Made by a program: the position numbers and the translations under genes
Assembly: GCA_002238605.1 (NCBI GenBank)
Contig: MPMR01000013.1
Span: 62,001 to 126,000 of the forward strand
Origin: BD2-11 clade cluster bacterium bin43
Lineage (GTDB): Bacteria > Gemmatimonadota > Gemmatimonadetes > Longimicrobiales > Gaopeijiaceae
Direction: 5' to 3'
DNA length: 64,000 bases
Notes under the pieces: generated by a model
Databases searched by the model: none
Told to the model about the DNA's origin: nothing
What the model saw: only the letters and a program-made list of their open reading frames with translations
Shown: positions 53,097 to 63,800 of the stretch, one piece after another
How the letters are laid out: each line of letters starts with the position of its first letter
Position numbering within the stretch: the stretch's first letter is position 1

Positions 53097-54857
53097 TCAG
53101 CCGGAGCCGCGGACTTCCTCCACGCGCACCGTTACGATCTCGGTGTCGTGGTACTGCTGGTGGCGGACCGAAGAGGCAAGGTGGCGGAGCAGGCGCAGCG
53201 ACACCTCCCGCTCCATGGAGGCTTCGTCGGAGTGGTCTTCGAGCAGGGCGATCCGGTCCTGCAGGTTCTCGGTTCCGGGACCGACAACGAATTCGAGCAC
53301 GGCCCCGCGCTTCTCGATGTGCGCTGTCAACAGGAGCCGGCGGCCGCTGTCCTCGTCCGGTCCGGAATCGGTCCCTCGCGCGAGCGCGAGCAGCGCCTCC
53401 TCGGCGGCGGCCCCAAGCCGCTCGGCCATCTCCTCGCCCCAACCGCCGCGGGACGCGAAATCGTCCAGGAACTTCTGGATCGTCGGTAGTTGCGCGCTGT
53501 CGAGTCCCGCTTCGATGCGGCTCGGGCGGGGCTCCGTGAGGCGGAGGAAGAGGGTCATGAGGATGGCGCTGAAACCGCCGGCATTCATGCCGTTCTCGAG
53601 CAGGCCGCCCGCGAATCGAGACGCCTCCCCGGGGAAGATCAGGCCGTACTGGAAGCCCACCCCGGCGAGGAAGGCGATGCCGACGACCATGCCCTCGCGG
53701 TACCCCAGGCCGCCCTGCAGCACGATCTTCATGCCGATCGCGAAGAGCATGGCGAGCAGAACGACGAGATAGCCGGCGAAGACCGGGTCGGGAATCGCCA
53801 GTACGGCCGCGAACGGCTTCGGCAGGAAGGCGAACGCGATGAACGTTGCTCCCGCCACGATCCCGACTGCGCGCGCCGCCACGCCGGTGAGCTGGGTCAG
53901 GGGCACGCTCGTGGTGGTTGCGCTGCCGGGGACGGTCCCGGCGAGGCCGGCGAGGAGGTTGCCCACTCCGTCCACCGTCATGGCACCCTGTACGGCGCGG
54001 AAGTCGACCGCGCGGCTCCTTCGGCGCCACGAGACGCGCTGGACCGCCACCGCGCTGCTCATCGTCCGGATTGCTGCGATCACGGCAACGAGCAGGAAGG
54101 AGGGGAGCAGCGTCCAGAATGCCGTGCCGAACTCGAGATCCAGACCAGGGGCCTGGATCCGCGGCAGGTCCAGCCAGGGAGCAGCCGCGACGCGCTCGAG
54201 GTCGTAGAGGCCGTATCCGGCCGCGATCGCCGAGCCCAGGATTACCCCGATCACGGGGGCCCATAGCCGCAGTGTTCCGCTCGCCTTGAGCGCAAGGCCG
54301 CCGATGAGGAGCACCGTTGCGAAGAAGCTGACCGGCGCGCCCGGGACGGTGCCCGTGTCGGGGGAGCCGGAGAGGAGGCCGCCGATGAAGGGCATGACCG
54401 TGACCGGGATGAGCATGATCACGGTGCCCGAGACGGCGGGCGTCAGGACGCGCTGGAAGAGGGAAAGCCGCCAGGAGAGCAGGAGCGGGACCATCGCGGA
54501 GACCACGACCAGCACTGCGAGCAGGGCGGGGCCCCCCTCCACGAGCGCCATGATCGAGGCGGGGATGAAAGCCCCGGAGGTGCCCATGACCATCACATGT
54601 CCCATCCCGATGCGTCCGGCGCGCAGCGCCTGCAAGACGGTCGCCACGCCGCAGATGGTCACCGACGCCACCACGGCCCAGGACAGGTAGGCGTCGCTCA
54701 TGCCGGCGGCCCGCATCACCACCATGGGAATGAGCATCACGGCGGCGATGTTGAGCACCGCCAGCTGCAGGCCGACCCCCAGCGCGAGGCGCGGCGGGGC
54801 TTTCTCGTCGGCCTGGTAACGAAGTGAGGGATCGCTGCGGGGACTGCGGGCGCTCAT
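53097..54857 (-). CDS. NCS2-type (xanthine/uracil) permease with C-terminal RsbW-like domain
   Basis: 586 residues from ATG 54857; ATGA overlaps the stop of the polyketide synthase. Residues about 25-450 form a permease with 12-14 helices of the nucleobase:cation symporter 2 type (GMGHVMVMGTSGAFIPA, GLAGTVPGSATTTSV; a FANL-like segment is not clear). The last 120 residues are soluble and resemble the serine-kinase/anti-sigma ATPase fold (GEEMAERLGAAAEEALLAL; VSLRLLRHLASSVRHQQYHD), but the Asn of the N-box and the DxGxG nucleotide motif are missing, so ATP binding is doubtful. Its coupling to the synthase suggests transport of its substrate, product or precursor; nucleobase uptake is the family default. 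Confidence 0.82.
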   Translation of the reverse strand: MSARSPRSDPSLRYQADEKAPPRLALGVGLQLAVLNIAAVMLIPMVVMRAAGMSDAYLSWAVVASVTICGVATVLQALRAGRIGMGHVMVMGTSGAFIPASIMALVEGGPALLAVLVVVSAMVPLLLSWRLSLFQRVLTPAVSGTVIMLIPVTVMPFIGGLLSGSPDTGTVPGAPVSFFATVLLIGGLALKASGTLRLWAPVIGVILGSAIAAGYGLYDLERVAAAPWLDLPRIQAPGLDLEFGTAFWTLLPSFLLVAVIAAIRTMSSAVAVQRVSWRRRSRAVDFRAVQGAMTVDGVGNLLAGLAGTVPGSATTTSVPLTQLTGVAARAVGIVAGATFIAFAFLPKPFAAVLAIPDPVFAGYLVVLLAMLFAIGMKIVLQGGLGYREGMVVGIAFLAGVGFQYGLIFPGEASRFAGGLLENGMNAGGFSAILMTLFLRLTEPRPSRIEAGLDSAQLPTIQKFLDDFASRGGWGEEMAERLGAAAEEALLALARGTDSGPDEDSGRRLLLTAHIEKRGAVLEFVVGPGTENLQDRIALLEDHSDEASMEREVSLRLLRHLASSVRHQQYHDTEIVTVRVEEVRGSG

Positions 54858-57800
54858 CGGGCCGGGTCGAACCAGTGTCTTCTGCGCTGGAACGGATAGC
54901 CGGGAAGGGAGATCCGGCGGCGCGCCTCCCCCGCGAACAGTCCGGCGAACGAAATCGGCAACCCTGCCTCGTAGGCTCGCGCCACTGACTCCGCGAAGGA
55001 GGTGCTGTCGGCTCGGCTGGCCGCTTCGGGCCACATCCCCAGCCGGGCGGGTCCCGCTCCTGGCCGCGGGCCGACCTCCACGACGAGTTCCGCTTCCGCC
55101 CCCGCGAGCGCCCGGGTCAGTCCGGCCGTTTTGTGCGCCGCGTTCGCCTGTCGGCGCCAGTACGTGCCGTCGAGCCCTGCGTCAGCCGCCAGGACGGCGC
55201 CCGTGAGCTCGCTCACCATCGCGATTTCCGGAGGGGTGAACGTCATGCCGGAGCACACGGCTTCCAGTTCGGCCAGTGGATCCGGATCCGGACCGGAGCG
55301 ATCACCGGCCGGAGCGGCCGCCGCCATCCGTACTCTCGGCCGACTCATCGCGGCTCCGCGGGCGGCTGCGATGCGCAGCCCGTCTTCCAGGGTGAACACG
55401 CCCGCGGCCCAGGCGGCGGCTACCTCGGCGACGCCGTGTCCCGCGACCACCCCGGGCCGCACGCCCACGCTTGCCCAGAGCGCCGTGAGCGCGCACGCGA
55501 GCGAGTAGACGGCCGGCTGCGCCCACTCCGGGTCGCCCAGCCTGCCCGCCGCACCCGCCCGTCCGAACATGAGGTCGATCAGGGAGGCTCCCCCACGTTC
55601 GGCTCCGAACACGGCGTCACACCGATCCAGCACCGCACGGACCACGGGCTCGGTTTCGTAGAGATCCCGCCCCATTCCTATCCGCTCACTGCCCTCGCCG
55701 GTGTACACGAAGGCGGTCCTGGGGGGCGGGGGAGGCTCCGGCATCCCTCTGGGCTCCGGCCCCAGGTCCGCCCGCAGCAGGGCGTTGAGCCCCTCCAGCA
55801 GCGACGCGGCATCGCCGAAGACCAGACCTGCGCGGCGAGCGAAGTGACTGCGCCCCACGCCAGCCGTCCAGGCCATGTCGGCGAGCAAGGTCTCCGCCGC
55901 GCCGCCTCCCGCGGACAACTCCTCCTCATGCTCGTCCAACCAGGTCCGGTACCGCTGCGCGAGTTCCCGCAATGCGGCTGGAGATTTCCCGGAGAGCGGC
56001 AGCACGCGCATCGCGCGGGGAACGAACTCGCCCCCGGCAACCGGCAGTTCGACCGCGTTTCCGGGCAGCTCGACCGGCGCGGTTCGGGCAGGACCGGCTG
56101 CCCGGGGCGCGCCCGCCAGCGCTGAAGCATCCCCCTCCACGGCGCCCGCTTCGACCACCACGTGTGCGTTCGTCCCGGAGAGCCCGAAGGAACTCACCCC
56201 GGCGCGCGCCGGACGCCCGGGACGGGAAGGCCAGTCCATGGACTCGGAAGTGACCCGGACCGGAAGCTGGTCCCACGCCAGATGCGGGTTCGGGTCGTGG
56301 AAGTGAAGCTGCTTCGGGATGCTGCCCTCGTTCATGGCAAGGACTGCCTTGATCAGGCTGGCCACTCCGGCCGCGCACTCCGAGTGGCCGATGTTGGTTT
56401 TCACGGACCCGATCAGCAGCGGGCGCTCCGGGCTCCGTTCCCGGCCGTAGACGGCTGCCGCCGCCTGCACCTCGATCGGATCGCCCAGATCGGATCCTGC
56501 TCCGTGTGCCTCCAGATAGTCCACCTCTGCCGGCGCGATCCCGGCGCGGGCAAGGGCTTCTTCGATGACGCGCTCCTGGGCCGGTCCGTTGGGTACGGTC
56601 AGCCCCGCGCTGGGCCCGTTCTGGTTGACCGCGGATCCCCGGATCACGCCCCAGATGCGGTCACCCTCCGCCCGCGCCTCGCTCAGTCGCTTCAGCACGA
56701 CGACGCCGCACCCCTCCCCGCGCACGAAGCCGTCCGCCGCCGCGTCGAAGGTGCTGCAGCGTCCCGTTGCCGACAGCATGCCGACCTCTTTCATGAAGGT
56801 CGATATGTCCGGGGACAGGATTGCGTTGACGCCGCTGACCAGGGCCATCTCCACTTCGCCGTGCCGGAGGGCGGAAGCGGCCTGGTGGACGGCTGCCAGG
56901 GAGGACGCGCACGCCATGTCCAGCGGGATCGCCGGGCCTGTGAGCCCCAGCGCGAAGGAGATCCGCCCGGCGGTGACGCTCATGGTCGTGCCGAGGTAGC
57001 CGTGGGCCTCGCCACTCATCGCCGCCACATCCCGGTAGTCGCCGTTTCCGACCCCGACATAGACACCGATGTTGCTGCCCTTCAGTCGCTCGGGATCCAC
57101 CCCCGCGTCCTCGAGCGCATGCCAGGTTGTTTCGAGCAGCAGGCGCTGCCGCGGATCCATCATGCGCGCCTCGATCGGCGCAATCCGGAAGAACCTGGCG
57201 TCGAACTTGTCGATGTCCTCGAGGAACGCGCCCCGACGGGAAGCGTCGTCGGGTCCGGCCGGATCTCCGGCGACGCCGTCCCAGGGACCGGGATCCCGGC
57301 GTCCGTCCGTCACCAGATCGGCCCCGCCCTGGAGGAGGCTCCAGAAGGAGGCGAGGTCAGGGGCTCCGGGGAATCGGCACGCCATCCCGACGATCGCGAT
57401 GGCGTCGTCTTCGTCCGACGCGTCCGGCGCGCTCGCCGGTTCCGGCTGAGGTCCGGGGGCGGGCACCGGCTGACGCTCGGCGGCCGCCGCCGCCCCGTCC
57501 TCGCCCAGTTCGCCGTTCAGGTGAGCGGCGAGCGAGGCGATGTCCGGGTAGTCGAACACGAGCGTGTTGGGTGCCGTGTACGCTCCCGAAAGGGCGCGGT
57601 TGAGCCGGTTGCGCAGCTCGACGGCCATCAACGAGTCCATCCCCAAGTCGAAGAACCCCACCGCCGGCGCCGGAGCCGACGGCAGCCGCAGCACGGCCTG
57701 CACCTCGCCCTGCAGGAAGGACACCAGCACGTTCTCGCGCTCCGCCGCGGGGGATTCCCGTACGCGGGACAGAACATCCCTCGGGGCAGACGCGGTCTCC

Positions 57801-60800
57801 GGCTCGGCCTCGGAGGCCCCGGAGAACAGCTCCTCGAGAAGGGGCGGACGCTCGTCGACGGCTTCTTCGAACGCGCCCCAGTCCATCGCCATCACGACGG
57901 AATGGGTCACGTCCTGGCGCACGAGCCGGTCGAACGCCCTGATGCCCTGTTGCGGCGTGAACCAGCGGCCGCCGAGGGCCGAGCGCCGCTGGTCGATACG
58001 CTCCCGTTGCTCGGCCGCCTCGCCGATTTCCGACCACGCGCCCCATGCGATGGCCTGTCCGGCGAGCCCCAGCGCGCGGCGGTGGCCGGCAAGCTGGTCG
58101 AGGAAGGCGTTGGCGGCGGCGTGGTTCGCCTGGCCGGGATTCCCCATCACGCCCACCCGGCTGGAAAAAAGGACGAACATGTCCAGATCGCGGTCGAGCG
58201 TCGCGCGATGCAGATGCCAGGCACCCAGGATCTTGGGCCACAGAACCTGTTCGAACCTCTCCCAGGTCTGATTGGGGAGGGCGCCGTCGGACAGGACTCC
58301 CACGCTGTGGATCACGCCCCCGAGCGGCGGCAGCCTCAGGTCCATGCGCGCAAGCATCTCGTCGACCGCGTTCCCGTCCGCGATGTCGGCCAGCTCCACC
58401 TCGACCGTCACCCCGCGTTCCCGGAGCGAACGGACGGTCTCCTCGGCGTCGGGATCCGGCGGGCGCCGGCCGTTCAGCACGATGGCGCCCGCGCCCCGGT
58501 CGGCCAGCCATTCGGCCACCGCACAACCGATGCCGCCCAGGCCGCCGGTGACCAGGTAGGTCCGGTCCGGCCGCAGCCGGCCACCCGTGAGCGGGGGCGT
58601 GGTCACGACGATCTTTCCGAGATGCCGCGCCGATCTCATGAAGCTCAGCGCCGCGCCGGCCTCCGCCAGGGGCCAGCGGCTGTGGATGATGGGGCTGAGC
58701 TCTCCCGAGTCGATGCGTGCCATCACGCCGCGCAGGACCCTTCCCACCCGCGCCGGATCCGTCTTCTTCAGAACGTCCAGTTCCAGGATGTGATAGGGCA
58801 CGTCGGGACGTACCGCCGCCATCTCCTCTTCGCTGAGGATGTCCCGTCGGGCCATCTCCACGAAACGGCCGCCGCGCTTGAGGCACGAGAGGCTGGCGTC
58901 GATGAAGCCCTCTCCCGTCAGGCTGTTCAGAACGACATCCACGCCCTCGCCTTCCGTGGCCTCGAGAATCTCGCGCCCGAAGTCGATGGTGCGGCTGTCG
59001 AAGACGTGCTTCACGCCGAGGGACCGCAGATACGCCTGTTTGGGTGCGCTCGCGGTGGCGAAGACCTCGGCGCCCGCTGCCTGCACCCACTGGATGGCCG
59101 CGAGGCCCACGCCGCCCGCGCCCGCGTGGATCAGCACCCGTTCGCCGGGCTCCAGTCCCGTGAATTCGAACGAGAGGGCCGCCGACACGAAGGCGCTGGG
59201 GACCGCCGCCAGTCCGGTTACCGGGAACCGCTCGGGCGCGGGAGCCACCAGTTCCGCGTGCGTGATCATCTCCGGGCCGAATGCCCCGAACCCCATTCCG
59301 ACCACATGATCGCCGACCCCTGCCTCGGACACGCCGCAGCCCACCTGAATGACATGGCCGCACATCTCCCTGCCCAGCAGCCCCTCCTCGATGAAGCCCA
59401 GCGAGCGGAACACGTCCCAGAAGTTGAGTCCCGCCGCCTCGACCGCGACGCGCACCTCTCCCGGCTCCAGGGGCCGCGCCGGCAGCGGCAGCACGAAAGG
59501 CCTGTCGAACACCCCGGCCGGATCAGGAGCCAGCACCCAGTCGGGGTCGTCCGGGAGCGCCAGCCGCTCCGCGTCCGACTCCGCGCGAATCAGACGGGCC
59601 ACCCGGCGACGTCCGAAGCGGTGGACGATGTGGTTTTCCGAGTCCGGATACATGAACTCGTTCGCGAGGTCCGGGTCGGCCGCCCTCTCCCCGGGGTCCA
59701 GATCGATCATCCTCGGCTGCAGATGGGCGGCCTCCCGGGCCACCCCCTTGCCCAGGCCCCACAGGACCGCACCGGCGAGCTGGCCGCCGGTCTCGCGCTC
59801 CAGCACCTGCGCGCCTCGCGTGACGAACCACACGCCCCGATCCGGGTTCCGGCCGGAGTCGGTGACCCCCTGCACCATGGCAAGCGCGGCTGTCCCCCCG
59901 CGCGCGACGTCGGCGGCGACTTCCGCGGTCGTCGCATCCTGTCCGTGCCCGTCCAGGGCCATGAGGTGCGCAACGCCCCGTAAAGGAACGTCCGCGGGGA
60001 GGCTCTCGATCAGCGACCGCCACGACTCGCGCCGATCCATCTCCAGCGTCGTGACGAAGACCCCGGGGCCGGTCGCATCCGGCCGCTCGTCTTCCGGTTC
60101 GCCACCGGCCGCCAGCACGACCGTCTGGTTGCGTGCCGCCAGATCGTTCGCCAGCCGCTCGGCGATGCCGCCCTGGTCGGCGGCCAGAATCCAGGCGCCC
60201 GGCGGCTCCTGCACCCGCGCGGGGCCGCTCGCCACGATCACGCCCTTGTCCGGCATGCCCGCGAGGTCGGACTCGTCCACACCCAGGACTTCCACCGCCT
60301 CGAAGCCCGCGTCGCCGAGCGCGCGCCGCCACACCGCCGGACCCGCCAGCGCGTGGTGTGGCCGGTAGTCGTCGGCGAACCGCCACCAGCCGTCGAGCTG
60401 CCCGAACGTCAGGTCCATCCAGCCCAGGCCGCTCAGGTTCTCGAGCGCGATCAGCTGTCCCGAGGGCGCAAGCAGCTTGCGACAATGGGTCAGCGTCTCT
60501 TCCAGATAGCGTGTCGCGTGCAGGACGTTGGACGCGAGCAGCAGATCGTATCCGTGGGCCGCGAACCCCTGCTCGAGGGGATCCTTCTCGATGTCCAGAG
60601 GACGGTATTCGATGGAGCCGTCCCCATCCCCGAAACGCGCCTCGGCCTCCGCGAAGAAGCCCGCGGAGATGTCGGTGTACATGTAGTCGAAGCGCCCTTC
60701 CGGAAGCACCGGCAGGACGGACGCGGTGGCCGATCCGGTGCCGGCGCCGACCTCGATGATCCTGAGACGCCGTCCCTCGGGCAGCGCATCCACCAGCGCC

Positions 60801-63800
60801 CTGACCGCCTCCTCCAGCATCTGGTTTGCCGCGCGCGCCACGGGCGCCTTCAGGTATAGGTCGGCCGCGGTGGGTTCCCCGCTGCTGAACAGGAGCGTCA
60901 GCGGATCCTCCCGGCCGCGCAGCACCTCCGCCAGAGCGCCGCCCGACCGCCGGAACAGCCCGGTCTCGGTCAGACCATGCGCATAGCGGCCGGCCATCAC
61001 GTCGGCGTACTGGTCCGGATCGCGCGGCAGCACCCCCGGCCACGGATCCTCGGATCCGGCGACGACCACGAAGCCGTCGTCGCTCTCCTTCAGCACCCCG
61101 GACTTCGCCGCCATCTCGAGCATGCGCCGGAAGAGACGCTGGTGGTCCGGGATGACGCCGAGGCGTTCACGCAGGTCTTCGGGTTGGACGATTGAGCCCG
61201 GCTCGCGTTGCCAGCCCAGCCTGTCCAGCGTCGCCAGCGCATAGGCCCACGACCAGTGCTCCAGGTCCGTCAGGAGGGCGTTCCTGCCGTCGGGATCGAC
61301 GCCGGCATCGACGAGATAGTCCGCGAACATCCGCGCGCCCGCCTTGACGGACGCCGGGGCGGGGAAGAAATCCGCGGACGGCAGGCCGGGAGGGAGGGCG
61401 CGCTCCCTCCAGACCACCTCGTAGAGCAGATCCTTCACACCCTCCACGGCCGAGAGCAGCGCCGCCCGGGTCGCGCGTTTCACGGTGTAGCCGCTCAACC
61501 CGCCGAGCAGCGCGCCTTGCGGGTCGTAGATGCGCAGCTCGCCGGAAAGGACCTCGGGCGCCTCGCCGTCGCTCTCCGCCGCGATGCGGGATGCCTCGTT
61601 CATGAGCACGTGACAGACCACGCGGTCGGGCAGCCGTCCGGCCGTAAGCCACAGCCGTTCCCAGCCGAAGGGGAGGTAGGTCACGGATCCGTGCGGCCCC
61701 TCCAGGTCGCGCGCCGCGCCCACGACCTGAAAGCACCCGTCCAGGACCAGCGGATGAACCTCCAGCTGGTTGCGGCCGAGACCTTCCGGGAACGACACTT
61801 CGCCCAACGCCTCCCCGGCTCCGGACCAGGCGCGCTGCAACGTGCGGAAGGACGGACCGAGATCGACCCCGGTGCCCGCGCGGGCGCGGTAATATGCCGA
61901 CACGTCCACCGGCGACAACCGGGCCCTGAGAGCATCCAGATCGATGTTCCCCTCGGCTTCCGGCACGCGGGAGCCCGGTGACGTGCGGCCTTCGACATGC
62001 ACAGTCCATTCCCCGTCGCTCCCCTTGCTGAAGATCTGGAAGGGATGCGCCGCGGGCGCCTCCGGGGCGTCCAGCACGAACTGCATCTCACGGCCGTCCA
62101 CGCCCGCGCCGTTCGCGGAGCCCTCCTCCGTCAAGACCAGCGCGTTGTGCAGCTGAACCTCCTCCACGACCACCGGTGCGCTCCCTTCGAGCAGGGACGC
62201 CGACACCGCCATGGCCCCGTACAGCGCCCCGGGCGCCACCACCCGGCCGTACACCCGGTGGTCGTCCAGCCACTCGGGATCCGAGGCGAACACTTCCGTC
62301 TCGAACGTCACCTCGCCCCGCGCCGACTCGTGGCGGGCACCCAGCAGGGGATGCCCGGCGTCCGCCCGCCGTCGCCTGGGCGCCTCGAGCCAGTGGCGCC
62401 TCCGCTGGAAGGGGTAGCCGGGGATCGAGATCCGCCGCCGGGCTTCCCCTGCAAAGAGGCCCTCGAACCGGATCGGGAGCCCGGCCTGGTAGGCGCCTGC
62501 GGCGGCTTCCGCAAAGCCGCCGGTCGACCCGCCGGCCCCGGCGTCACCGGATGGTGGCGCGATGCTCGACAGCGCCGCCGGCGCCTCTGCCGACGCCGGC
62601 CAGGCCGAGAGCGCCATCGGGGCCAGCACCGAGCGCGGACCGATCTCGATCACCAGGTCCACGCCCAGATCCGCCAGGGTTCTGACGCCGCTGGCAAACG
62701 CCACCGCCTGCCGCGCGTGCCGTTTCCAGTAGCTGCCGTCGAGTAGCTCGCCCGCCTCGACGGCGCGGCCCGTCAGATTGCTGACCATGGTCAGCGTGGG
62801 CGGCGCGATGGCCGAAGCATCGAGCGAAGCCTCAAGCACGTCGAGCACCGGCTCCACCAGGGCGCTGTGGAATGCTTTCGCGGTGTTGAGTCTGCGCACC
62901 CGGACCGCCTCCGCCTCGAAGCGGTTCGAGATGGCTTCGACGTCCTCCGCGGGGCCGCTGATCACCTGGTGGGTGCCGTTGTCCCCCGAGATGCTGACGC
63001 CAACGCCGACCGACGCCGCGCTATGCGCTTCGACCGCCTCTGCGACGCGCGCGGCCGGCGCGAACACCGCGGCCATGGCGCCGTCTTCCATGCTCGCCAT
63101 CAGCGCGCCGCGCGCGCAGGCGAACCGCATTCCGTCCTCCAGGCTGAACACGCCCGCCGCCTGCGAGGCCGCCAACTCCCCGACGCTGTGCCCCAGCACC
63201 ACATCGGGCCGGATGCCCATGCTCGCCCAGAGCGCAGTCAGCGCGCATTCGAGCGTGTAGAGAGCCGGCTGTTCCCATGCGGTGTCGCGCAGCTGATCCT
63301 CATCTCCGGACCGGCCGAACATCGCGTCCAGCAGGGAAGTGCCTCTCTCGTCGCGGAAGACCGCCTCGCAGCGGTCCATCACCGCGCGCACCACGGGCTC
63401 CGTCTCGTACAGCTCCCTGCCCATCCCGACCCACTGGCTCCCCTGCCCTGTGTAGGCGAACGCGACCCTGGTGGCAGTGCCCGGCCCTGGTACGTCCCCC
63501 GACTCGGCGAGCGCCTCCAGCTGACGGCGCAGCGGCCCGACGTCCTCGAAGACGATCCCCGCGCGCTGATCGAAGTGACTCCGCCCCACGCCCGCCGTCC
63601 ACGCCAGGTCGGCGAGCAGCTCCGCCGCGGCGGCTCCCCCGGATAGTTCGCCGGCGCGGTCTTCGAGCCACGCCAGATACCGCCCTGCCGATTCCCGCAG
63701 CGCCTGTTCGGACTTGGCGGACAAAGGCAGCACGCGGGTTCGACGCGCGCGGATGTCAGGCTCGGGCGGCGGCAGATGCGCTACCGCGGCGGGAAGCGCA

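Noticed and set aside
54840-54900. A frameshift hiding an ACP after the degenerate AT
   Set aside because: The PKS stop overlaps the permease ATG, the permease frame is intact from its first residue, and no GxDSL motif appears in other frames nearby. The end appears genuine.
56162-59983. Very long plus-strand open frame (1273 codons) opposite the PKS
   Set aside because: The minus strand codes for recognisable PKS domains throughout. Its GC-rich codon bias leaves antisense frames open; the translated product is arginine- and histidine-rich with no domain.
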